NCBI RefSeq assembly: GCF_947331815.1 | Contig: NZ_OX373462.1 | Span: forward strand, 372,001 to 436,000 | Origin: Cyanobacterium sp. uoEpiScrs1 | Lineage (GTDB): Bacteria > Cyanobacteriota > Cyanobacteriia > Cyanobacteriales > Microcystaceae | Length of the DNA: 64,000 nt | Reading direction: 5' to 3' | Shown: piece by piece, positions 1-8,338 of the stretch | Position numbering within the stretch: position 1 is the stretch's first letter | Layout of the letters: each line of letters opens with the position of its first letter | Notes under the pieces: model-generated | Databases searched by the model: none | What the model saw: the letters and a program-made list of their open reading frames with translations, nothing else | Told to the model about the DNA's origin: nothing | Position numbers and translations under genes: made by a program

Positions 1-581
1 AAAGCCATCCGCATTGCTCGTGCAAACGCCTTAAAAGTAGCCTCAATAATATGGTGAGAATTGATACCATCTAATTGACGAATATGTAGGGTTATTTGGC
101 TATGATTAACCAGTGCCACAAAAAATTCACGAACCAATTGAGTATCATAAGTCCCTACTCGTTGAGTGACAATTTCTAAACCATAATTTAAATAAGGTCG
201 TCCTGAAAAATCTAAAGTTACTTGAACTAATGCTTCATCTAATGGGGAAATAAAATGACCAAAACGGGTTATTCCTTTGCGATCACCTAACGCTTTAGCC
301 AACGCTTGACCGAGGGCGATGCCCACATCCTCATTGGTGTGGTGGTCATCAATTTCTAAATCTCCTGTAGCCTTTACCTCTAAATCAATTAATCCATGAG
401 AAGCAATTTGATTAATCATATGGTCTAGAAAGGGAATTCCTGTTGCCGTATGACAAATTCCCTGACCATCCAAATTTAGGGACACCAACACCTCAGTCTC
501 CTTGGTAGTGCGTTTGACGATAGCACTCCGAAGAGAGGAAGGCATAGAAATGGGAGATTGAGAAAAAGATTGGGGCTGCAT
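1..581 (-). CDS. hisB: Imidazoleglycerol-phosphate dehydratase HisB (3' end cut off)
   Basis: HisB dehydrates imidazole glycerol phosphate in histidine synthesis (cytoplasm, Mn-dependent). About 193 codons are visible and the C-terminal few percent lies outside the window. The two metal-binding histidine motifs of the family are present: DDHHTNED at residues 78-85 and NSHHIIE at 174-180. I start at the ATG at 581; a second ATG at 545 (MPSSLRSA) is equally close to the usual HisB start. It is divergent from the DUF4330 gene, with a shared 217-base promoter region. The frame is open and looks functional. Confidence 0.95.
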   Translation of the reverse strand, partial: MQPQSFSQSPISMPSSLRSAIVKRTTKETEVLVSLNLDGQGICHTATGIPFLDHMINQIASHGLIDLEVKATGDLEIDDHHTNEDVGIALGQALAKALGDRKGITRFGHFISPLDEALVQVTLDFSGRPYLNYGLEIVTQRVGTYDTQLVREFFVALVNHSQITLHIRQLDGINSHHIIEATFKAFARAMRMA

Positions 582-798
582 AGATTCAATTTAACAGTTC
601 AGTTCACTACTTATTGTGTAGGATATCAATCCTAAGTAAATATGGAATGTTTTCAACCTATCAATGTGTCTGATTAATAAAAGACAGCCAAAGACTATGG
701 TAAAATTACCTCGGTTTGTATAGCCTAAAAATCCCAGATCAAGTTTTTATGAAAATTCTTGACCTCTACCTAATTGTACTCTAAATTCACTATTTATT

Positions 799-1329
799 AT
801 GAAGCTATTAGATTCTAAAGGGCGTTTACTCAATAAAGTTAGTATTTTGGATCTTGGTGCGGCCTTAGTTGTTCTTCTGGTAATTATTGGGATTTTTATT
901 GTTCCTGGGAAATCAGGAGTGAGTACCATTGCACAAGTATCAAAAAAACCTATCGAAGTTGATGTCATTGTTCGAGGTTTAGGGATACGTGATCCTGAGT
1001 CGTTGATACAGCAATTCGAAAACGAAAGAAAAACTAACATTGTGATTCGCAACCAGCCGGCAGGGAAGGTCAATATTAAAAACATTCAACCCCTTCCTCG
1101 TACAACAGTGGTTCCTCAACCTGATGGATCCGTTAAAGCACTTCCTGATCCCAGACCAGAAGTTGTATTTTTTAAGGATATGATTTTGACATTAGGAGGA
1201 GAAGCTCAAATTACGAATACGGGAGCAGTGTTAGGTAATCAAAAGGTTAAAATTGGCACATTAATTGAGTTGGAAGGAAAAGATTATAACTTCAATACTA
1301 GTACCATTGATGTAAGGATTCTTAATTGA
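799..1329 (+). CDS. DUF4330 family membrane-anchored protein
   Basis: This is a conserved cyanobacterial protein of unknown function, 176 residues, recognised as DUF4330. One hydrophobic helix at about residues 15-36 follows a short charged N-terminus (MKLLDSKGRLL), so the bulk is probably outside the cytoplasm or in the lumen. The C-terminal half is beta-rich with repeated valine/isoleucine strands and no catalytic motif that I can see. A hairpin plus T-run at 1400-1439 probably ends its transcript. The family name rests on recognition of the overall sequence, not on a search. Confidence 0.75.
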   Translation: MKLLDSKGRLLNKVSILDLGAALVVLLVIIGIFIVPGKSGVSTIAQVSKKPIEVDVIVRGLGIRDPESLIQQFENERKTNIVIRNQPAGKVNIKNIQPLPRTTVVPQPDGSVKALPDPRPEVVFFKDMILTLGGEAQITNTGAVLGNQKVKIGTLIELEGKDYNFNTSTIDVRILN

Positions 1330-1399
1330 AATACCTCACTGGCTACAGCCGACTGGACACTCCAAACATCGTTGTTTTTAATTTGTGATTCAATTAGTC

Positions 1400-1439
1400 C
1401 AATTAAATTCTATTTTTGATAGGATTTAATTGTTTTTTT
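1400..1439 (+). terminator. Factor-independent terminator after the DUF4330 gene
   Basis: A 14-bp stem (1400-1413 with 1419-1432, one T-G wobble) and a 5-base loop are followed directly by a run of seven T. It lies 70 bases after the DUF4330 stop codon. Confidence 0.75.
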
Positions 1440-1862
1440 GATAAATATTTACAGTGTTATTACAAAATTACCAGCAGTGATTTTGTAAGCGGTATGAAGT
1501 TAGACAGTGCTTAGGTTGAAGGAAAGGAGTCAGAAAAGAAAATAGATGAATTGGCAATTATTTTTTTAATTGTCTTCAAACTTTATTTCTAGCATCAGTA
1601 CTATGTTATCTCATAAAAGAATAATTGCCATATTTGGTAACAACCTAAGCAAATAATGAGGTAAGGTCTCGGTATCGACATAAAGTTGTTAATTTACAAT
1701 TTTCTTAGAGATTATTCATAAGATTAGACTTCCATATTAACTATCAATTTGTTCTTTATCTAGCCTAATATCTGATATCTAAAAGCATACCTAAGTTTAA
1801 AGTCAATTTTTATTTTGTAAAGTTATTTAGTCCTAAATAATTTCTGTATATTTAGTTAAAAA

Positions 1863-2096
1863 TCATTCTCCAAGTTTATACATACTAATTTTTAATAGAT
1901 ATCTGATTCCTGTAATAACTTGTACTATCAATAATAACAAAATAAGACCAATTACAACAATATAAATATTGCTCCAGAGATTAGAAAAATTTTGATTCAT
2001 ACTTTTAATAAAATTTTTCAAAATCACTAGTAAAGCAGCTAAAACACAAAAATTAATTAGATATATACCATCAATTATCTTGGCTAAATACCTCAT
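1863..2096 (-). CDS. Possible small membrane protein, unrecognised
   Basis: A 77-codon open frame with two strongly hydrophobic segments, at about residues 13-27 and 42-66. I do not recognise it and see no Shine-Dalgarno sequence before the ATG. In DNA this AT-rich, random frames tend to encode Leu/Ile/Lys/Asn-rich hydrophobic peptides, so it may be spurious or a remnant. Confidence 0.25.
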   Translation of the reverse strand: MRYLAKIIDGIYLINFCVLAALLVILKNFIKSMNQNFSNLWSNIYIVVIGLILLLLIVQVITGIRYLLKISMYKLGE

Positions 2097-3294
2097 TATG
2101 AAATCCTAAAATTGCTAGTTTTATTTGATTTTTTAAAAAAATACTGCTAGCGTTTTTATAGTATTTTCTGGATAAACAACAAATTAATAATCGCAATGAG
2201 AAACATTATCTCCATAACAATAAAGACAAAAAACTAAATAAATCTTAATTATTTATCACGTTTCGTTAATGAAAAATATTAATTTTGATAAACTAATTTT
2301 GACCACTAAATATGGCAAATAATGTTCCATTAAAATACACTACTATAATACTTTTGGACAAATCTTATTTTTATTATTGTTTAAATTTTATAAACCTATT
2401 TTATCAGTTTATCAAGTAAAATAAAATAAAATACAATACAAACCAAAATAAATATGAAATTACAGCAAATATTTTGTAAAAAATTTGAATAAAATTAACT
2501 AACTTTATAATTTATTGAGAAAATATTTTTTGTATATTAGACATTCTACATAATACTTAAAATTGTAAGAGAAAATGAGTAAATAAGATTACATAATTTA
2601 TCTATAGTAGGTTCAACATAACAAGATGATTATGCTTTCATTTTGTCAATTTTTTTATCTAGAAAAGTGTACAAAATGAAAAATTAGCAATCAATTAATC
2701 AGTATTTCTATTAAATTAGGATAAGATTGTATTTGCCCTGATTTATATATTCTAATTTTTAATAGAAGACATACAGTTTTATCAGAAGATATAAATTTAA
2801 GTAAAAGACATTAGAATTAACCTACATTTGTTTTTAATATTTATCAATTAAACTCCTCTATAAAGATAAAAATTTAAAATTTATAGGATTATTTTTAGTA
2901 GTAAATAGACAAAAATACTTCGTCTAAGCAACTTAGCTAATCGTTTTAAACAAAAGTAATTAATTTTTTTTACTTGTATCTTTTTTTTTTAATTTTTGGT
3001 ATATAGTAGAAATTTTATCTATTTTTATCAAAATAATACTGATAGAATTATTAGTTATTTTATTCTGTAAAGTTTAGAGTATTGAGTATATATAGTTTTA
3101 CATAATAACTGTTACAAGTAATTTATTACTTATCCTCATAGATCCAGTAGATAACGTTTGGTGATATTCCGTATAATAATGTCTAATAATTCTAGAAATA
3201 AAGTAGTTATATATAAATAAATAATACCATTTTAGTAGTTATTAACTAAACTAATAAACTGTTAATTCATAACAAAAAAATAAGTCAAATGATG

Positions 3295-3366
3295 AATAAA
3301 TTAGTTTTAAATAAAACTTAGAATATTTTATTTAAAACTAATTTATTTAATACTAATTTATTTAAT
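3295..3366. repeat. Perfect 22-bp inverted repeat followed by 15-bp direct repeat
   Basis: The arms at 3295-3316 and 3326-3347 are perfectly complementary around a 9-base loop. The right arm runs into two tandem copies of a 15-base unit (actaatttatttaat) at 3337-3351 and 3352-3366. No T-run makes it a clear terminator. Confidence 0.8.
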
Positions 3367-3399
3367 ACTACTAAAATAGTAACTATTTCCTTGGCAGCT

Positions 3400-3419
3400 T
3401 AAACTTTTTAAAAAGTTTA
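3400..3419. repeat. 20-bp perfect palindrome
   Basis: Positions 3400-3419 read the same on both strands (taaacttttt followed by its complement) with no loop. It lies about 200 bases beyond the 3' end of the Rieske/FAD gene and could help end that minus-strand transcript. Confidence 0.7.
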
Positions 3420-3614
3420 GTCTAGGTTATATTTTTTTATGTATATGTATTTTTTTATTATTTAGACTGAATATTTTACTTGTGTAATTATTTTTATTTA
3501 TACAGATATAATGAATTTTCTATAAAAATCCGAAGGTATTGGTATTAAATAGACAAATTAACCATGATTTTTGTATTAAAAGACCAACTGTATATAGATA
3601 AGAAGAAAAAAACT

Positions 3615-5573
3615 CTAGATTGTGAGGAATCCTGCTGGTGTAACTGTTAATAATGTACGTTTTTGTAATCCTTCTTTTTCTAAAATTTCATTAGCTGCCA
3701 AAAGTCCACTACTTACTGCCCGTTCCATTAAGCCACAGGGAAAAGGCATTTTAACCCAGTCACCAGCAAAGTATAAGTTTTTAATTTCTGTTGTAGTTTT
3801 TGGACGATTATGATAACTGTTAGGAGGATAACCTGAAAAATTCTTTTGGTTAACTAATTCCCTATTTAAGCAGTTAGCCTTTTTTAATTCTGGAACAATT
3901 TCATATAATTCCTGTTCAAACGCAGTTAAAAGATATTCTTGACTTGGAAAATCTTTTTCCTTATAAGAATAGGCGTGTAACTCTATTACACTTCCTCCTG
4001 TACGTTTTGACCATTCAATAAACTGATTTTGAATGCGGTGATAAAGAGTAATACTATCGATTAGTTTATATCCAGAAATAGAGGTAAAGTCACTATATTT
4101 CCATTCAAAATCTTGGTCAAACCAGAACCTTACAACAGCAAACGGATCCGCTGTACTTAAGGTTATTATTTGTTGAGTAATTTTTTGATTAATATTTTCT
4201 TCTAATAACCCCCATAACTGTTTGACGCCAGGAACATCAGTAGCCATAACATAATAATCTGCTTCTATAATTTTATCCTCTTCTGAGGATATACTAGAAA
4301 CACCAGTTAACTGAATTGATGTTGCTTTTTGCTGCGCTATTTTATAGCGATATAAATTATGTTTTGCAGGACCTCTAGATACCTTTCCTTGCTCATCATA
4401 TAACGTTCCATGACAGGGACAAAGAAAAGTACCATTTTCTTGTCTACTTACCGTACAACCTTGATGAGTACAGGTTAAAGAAATTGCTTCTTTACAATTT
4501 GAAGTAGTTATAAAAACCTGATCACCTGCACCATAGTATGTTGCATAACTATTCGTCAAAGAATCATTACGTTCTACCCAGAAAGGGGCTGCAGCTTGCA
4601 AGTTACCCTCTTGATAAGTTAAAGAGATAATTTTTTCGTTTTCATATACGATTTTATTAATAATTGCTTCAGGAATAATTTGTCCCCCGTTGTTTTGAAT
4701 TGCTTCAACAATAGGTTCAATTAAACTAGTTCCCATATCATCTTTTGTTCCACTAAAAGCTAATCCTTCAGGATTCCCAAAAAAATAAAAATGAAAAAAT
4801 TGTAACAGTTCTCCTGTACTTAAAATATCGGGTGCGTTTAAAGTAGATTTTGCAAAGGGAAGGAAATATAAATCATAAATTCCTTGAGGAAATCCTTGTT
4901 TTACCCATTGAGTCACAGAAATACTATCAAATTTTGTAAAAGTTTGAGGAATTTTAACTCCTACAATAGCTCGAAAAACTTCCCAGTGAGAGGGTTTCAA
5001 TAAGTTGATTCCCCATTGAAAACGATTGGAGGACCAAAAAATAAGATCAATAATATTCCAAGGAAAAGTTGAATGACTTGGATAAAAAAATTCTGGTTTA
5101 TAAATATTATCTTTAAAGATAACAGAATAAAAACCTAATGGTTGAAAAGAATTCGTAATTGATAATTCTTTAATAATATTATTGAGATTATAGTACTGCG
5201 GAAAAAAACCGTGAAATCCATGTTCCATTTTAAAGGTTTCATTCCCCACTTGAACTGTCCAGCTAGCAAGTTTACCTCCTAACTGAGGTGATTTCTCTAA
5301 TAAAGTCACTTTAAATCCCCGTCTACTTAATTCGTAAGCACAAGTTAATCCGGCTAAACCTGCACCAATTACGACTACAGACTTAGGTTGAGTTACTCGA
5401 GAAGGTAAATATAAGCTTAAGCTATCTTCTTGATAGATAAAAGGTTGGGGTTTATTAAAACGAGAATAGCCTAAGACTACCCCAGGTATTGCAGCACCTA
5501 AAAGCTTCAGAAAAGTACGACGAGAAAGTTTAGGGAAGATAGAAAAATTGGAAAACATAACAACAGGATTCAA
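3615..5573 (-). CDS. Tat-exported FAD-dependent desaturase-like enzyme with an internal Rieske domain
   Basis: This 652-residue protein has three parts. A twin-arginine signal (SRRTFLK at 17-23, then a hydrophobic stretch to about 36) should send the folded, cofactor-loaded protein across a membrane. An amine-oxidase/phytoene-desaturase FAD domain begins with the dinucleotide motif VIGAGLAGL at about 68-76 and ends with an FAD-closing segment (YFAGDW) near the C-terminus. Between its halves sits a Rieske [2Fe-2S] domain with ligands C368/H370 and C385/H388, plus C373 and C387, the disulfide pair of the bc1/b6f type. Family enzymes desaturate or oxidise carotenoids or related lipids; the carotenoid enzymes CruE/CruH and CrtU are the nearest known analogues, but the substrate here is inferred only. 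It stands alone with deserts on both sides. Confidence 0.8.
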   Translation of the reverse strand: MNPVVMFSNFSIFPKLSRRTFLKLLGAAIPGVVLGYSRFNKPQPFIYQEDSLSLYLPSRVTQPKSVVVIGAGLAGLTCAYELSRRGFKVTLLEKSPQLGGKLASWTVQVGNETFKMEHGFHGFFPQYYNLNNIIKELSITNSFQPLGFYSVIFKDNIYKPEFFYPSHSTFPWNIIDLIFWSSNRFQWGINLLKPSHWEVFRAIVGVKIPQTFTKFDSISVTQWVKQGFPQGIYDLYFLPFAKSTLNAPDILSTGELLQFFHFYFFGNPEGLAFSGTKDDMGTSLIEPIVEAIQNNGGQIIPEAIINKIVYENEKIISLTYQEGNLQAAAPFWVERNDSLTNSYATYYGAGDQVFITTSNCKEAISLTCTHQGCTVSRQENGTFLCPCHGTLYDEQGKVSRGPAKHNLYRYKIAQQKATSIQLTGVSSISSEEDKIIEADYYVMATDVPGVKQLWGLLEENINQKITQQIITLSTADPFAVVRFWFDQDFEWKYSDFTSISGYKLIDSITLYHRIQNQFIEWSKRTGGSVIELHAYSYKEKDFPSQEYLLTAFEQELYEIVPELKKANCLNRELVNQKNFSGYPPNSYHNRPKTTTEIKNLYFAGDWVKMPFPCGLMERAVSSGLLAANEILEKEGLQKRTLLTVTPAGFLTI

Positions 5574-6351
5574 CTGTTCTATTAAATTCCTAGAAAAGCA
5601 CTTTAAGTATATGATATCATTATTAGCCGAGACTAAAACAATTAACCCTACTTAACTTTCTTACATGAGCAAGAAGTGAACTTTTAAGATTTCAATCCTA
5701 ATCGATTATGCAAGACTGTCTAATGTTGGATCTATCTAAATAATTGAACCAGAATGAAGGACTATACTATTCTTAATCCGATAAAATACTGTTAGCTCGA
5801 ACATGCTCAGATATTAGGTGAGAACAATACATAGATATCCCAACGCATCAGTAAGATCTCTTAGTTATAGTGTCAGACAAGACCATATAGTTCTATAGTT
5901 TTTGGGCTTTTTCCTCAATCTTATTATATTCGTGGGTAGATTCTGTCTCAACTTATTTTAATTCCTATCACAGCCCTTTCATTAAAGTGATAAGTGCATA
6001 CTTAATCGGTGCATAAATCTCACTTCTCAAAACAACCCAAGAACTACTTATGAAATTAATATTAACAAACAATATGGCTGCCCTTGTTCTCTATATCCCA
6101 ACTAACTCATAAGCGCAGAACATAAACAAAGCAAACCAGTTCATCTCTGGCATTTCTCGATACGTCCCGACCCCAACTAATAAAATATTCTCTGTGTCTC
6201 AACTTCTCATTATTAACTAATATTTCTACAGTGCCTCAAGGTTGATAAATTTTCTTAAAAGACTGTAGGATATTTAGTCCAAAGTTACCAATCACTAGAT
6301 AATAAACAATAGTTCATCACCTTGTCTACACTACTGTGATGAACTAATTAC
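5574..6351. other. Intergenic stretch with a possible unrecognised gene remnant
   Basis: This 778-base stretch is less AT-rich than the deserts. Read on the minus strand, about 6280-6080 holds a long frame broken only by stops (for example GTVEILVNNEKLRHREYF), and about 6110-5970 holds another (SSSWVVLRSEIYAPIKY). These look like decayed coding DNA, but I cannot name the gene. The terminator at 6311-6345 belongs to the next gene. Confidence 0.4.
6311..6345 (-). terminator. Hairpin after the GGCT-like gene
   Basis: Ten-base perfect arms (6311-6320 with 6336-6345) flank a 15-base loop, immediately beyond the stop codon of the minus-strand gene ending at 6352. The T-run is weak. Confidence 0.55.
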
Positions 6352-6978
6352 TTAATTACTAAAACAATTTGTAAGAATAACTTCTCGATTTTGTTGTAAT
6401 TGAAGTTTGTGCATATGGTTGAACAACCACCAACAATATTCCTCTGATAATCCACAAGTGATTGCTCCTCGCAATACTACATTCAAATACCAATCATTGG
6501 GGGCTAATTCTTGGGGTAATTTATCAATAACGACATAAGTCCGCACATTTTGATAGAGTTTCCCTTCACTATGAACATCAATATATTCGTGACGATATCC
6601 ATTACGAGGTACCTCTTCTCTAGTATCTAGGTGAGTGCTAAACCGCCAAGGAAGATGATATAAAACTCCTTCCACACAGGAATTGGGATCACGAACTACA
6701 TCCAATGTGCCACAATTACGCCTTAGAGAACGACGATAGAAACCCAGCCGGTATCCTTTCAATACAGCGGTCCCCACCACGTATTGATAAGTGTTTTCTC
6801 CAAAAGTTCGTTTTAAGTCCACAGGACACATACAAGAGCCATAGGCAAAGTAATAAAATGATGTTTCCGGCAATCCTTGAGATTGTAAATGACTTCCTTG
6901 ATGAGAAGAATGAGTCATCGAACTCTTTAAATTTGATAGAGTTCGGACTCGGGGTAAGGGGTCAGGGGATAGGTTCAT
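6352..6978 (-). CDS. Gamma-glutamylcyclotransferase-like protein
   Basis: The GGCT fold is recognisable from YFAYGSCM (residues 43-50), the loop that binds the gamma-glutamyl moiety, and from an acidic pair at about 121-122 followed by NGYRHEYIDV, where the family carries its catalytic glutamate. Such enzymes release 5-oxoproline from gamma-glutamyl peptides or glutathione breakdown products. The true substrate is not known. It has 208 residues; the first 40 are unlike the family and the start could be the ATG at residue 21 (MTHSSHQ), which would give 188 residues. A hairpin directly downstream probably ends transcription. Confidence 0.75.
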   Translation of the reverse strand: MNLSPDPLPRVRTLSNLKSSMTHSSHQGSHLQSQGLPETSFYYFAYGSCMCPVDLKRTFGENTYQYVVGTAVLKGYRLGFYRRSLRRNCGTLDVVRDPNSCVEGVLYHLPWRFSTHLDTREEVPRNGYRHEYIDVHSEGKLYQNVRTYVVIDKLPQELAPNDWYLNVVLRGAITCGLSEEYCWWLFNHMHKLQLQQNREVILTNCFSN

Positions 6979-7061
6979 CGGATGTTTTCCTAGAAGGTAA
7001 ATAGCGGTTGACTTGTCTTTACTGTTCCCTAGCCAAGATAATTGATAAAAATATGAACTTG

Positions 7062-7706
7062 TTACAAGTATGTCTGTAAGGTATCTGCCAATTTATCAGC
7101 GATGCCTTCAATCCAATTTTCGTCCTGTTTAGTATAACTTCGGGGAACATTTGCCCCCAAAATTAAAACCCCTTGGTTTCCCATCGGTTGGCAGATTATT
7201 CCTTGAGTATTTTCGGGAAGATAATCAAACTCGACGCGTCCTGGATAAAGAGGCAAATTAACCAAATAAACTGGTTTTTTACTTGCTAAAACTCTTTTTA
7301 AAATCCTACCTGGAATCACTTGAGAGTTAATACCTAAAACTCCTCGTTTTAACACCACTGTTCCCTGATAGTAAACCACCAAAGATTTGGTAACGGTATT
7401 AGTTAATACTAAATAGGAAGCCCAAGCAAGTTCTTTCTTGATTTCTTCTGGTAAATCAGGGGCAAATTCGAGACCTTGTTTTCCAACGAGAGTAACAGCA
7501 TCAGGTGATCGTGGTTGAACTTGTTGCCATATTAAACCTACTAAAATTAAGACTCCATTGAGAATAACTCCGATCACATCAGAACGAGATTGAGATTCAG
7601 TTAAAGTTAACGTCGTAAAACGATTAATCAATAAGAGGAGACTCCCAAGTCCTCCTGCAAAAAAGGGTAGCAATCGCAAAATTCTATTCGGATCTGATTT
7701 GTTCAT
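7062..7706 (-). CDS. Cofactor assembly of complex C subunit B (CCB2/CCB4-type)
   Basis: This matches the cyanobacterial CCB family, membrane proteins that help attach heme c(i) covalently to cytochrome b6 on the stromal/cytoplasmic side of the b6f complex. Two hydrophobic helices lie near residues 10-25 and 42-57, followed by a soluble domain of about 150 residues. I start at MNKSDPNR (7706); the frame also offers an ATG four codons upstream at 7718. Retention implies that a b6f complex is still assembled although PSII genes elsewhere in the window are dead. The name rests on family recognition. Confidence 0.7.
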   Translation of the reverse strand: MNKSDPNRILRLLPFFAGGLGSLLLLINRFTTLTLTESQSRSDVIGVILNGVLILVGLIWQQVQPRSPDAVTLVGKQGLEFAPDLPEEIKKELAWASYLVLTNTVTKSLVVYYQGTVVLKRGVLGINSQVIPGRILKRVLASKKPVYLVNLPLYPGRVEFDYLPENTQGIICQPMGNQGVLILGANVPRSYTKQDENWIEGIADKLADTLQTYL

Positions 7707-7718
7707 CAAGTAGACCAA

Positions 7719-8338
7719 AAAGAGAATATATTCAGCACTCTCTCATATCTTTTTCCATTAATCCATTCTACTTAGAGATAGACCACCTCTCCGTACAAAG
7801 TAATTTTGTCTAGTTATCTTTCTCAACAATTGTCAGTGTAATAATACTATATTACACTGACAATTGTTGAGAAACTTTTCTCTTATTTTCTTAGCAGGCT
7901 AGATAGGTTCACAACATATTGTTAATTAATAAATTTTGATAGTTTTTAGGAGTTAGGTGTTGAAAAATAACCTTAAATATTATAGTCCTAAAAATATACA
8001 ACTATAGCTAAAAATAAATATAAAACAATATAAATAGAGAAATATTAAGAAAAATTTTTATTTATTGTAAAACACTAATATTTAAATTATAAGTTGTGTT
8101 ATGATTACAAAAGAAAATACCTGTTGATTATAATCCGATAGACAGAATGAAGTGAGATCATCATTTATTTAAAGGCTTGAAAAAATTTTAACCTATATTA
8201 CACAATTTTATATTTTATTTTGCTGAGAGAATCAAGACTACGATAGAATTAGTAAGAGTTTATCTTTTTAAACAAAAATAATTTAAGTAAAACTTACACT
8301 GAAGAAGACCGTTATCATGAGGTTTGCACCATCTCCCA
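7719..8338. other. Intergenic stretch dominated by one long hairpin
   Basis: I see no gene here. The only structure is the perfect 23-bp inverted repeat at 7821-7872. The rest is AT-rich. Confidence 0.6.
7821..7872. repeat. Perfect 23-bp inverted repeat, 6-base loop
   Basis: The arms 7821-7843 and 7850-7872 are perfectly complementary and the loop is atacta. It lies between two minus-strand genes, 470 bases after the tamB-like stop and 115 bases before the CCB start. It could be a terminator, a fold-back element or an RNA hairpin; no target-site duplication is evident. Confidence 0.85.

Larger units (their letters stand above)
1330..3614. other. AT-rich gene desert
   Basis: Apart from the terminator at 1400-1439, one doubtful small frame at 1863-2096 and the inverted and direct repeats at 3295-3419, I see no gene. 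From about 1700 onward the base composition is extremely AT-rich with stops in all frames. I found no recognisable protein remnant. Confidence 0.6.
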
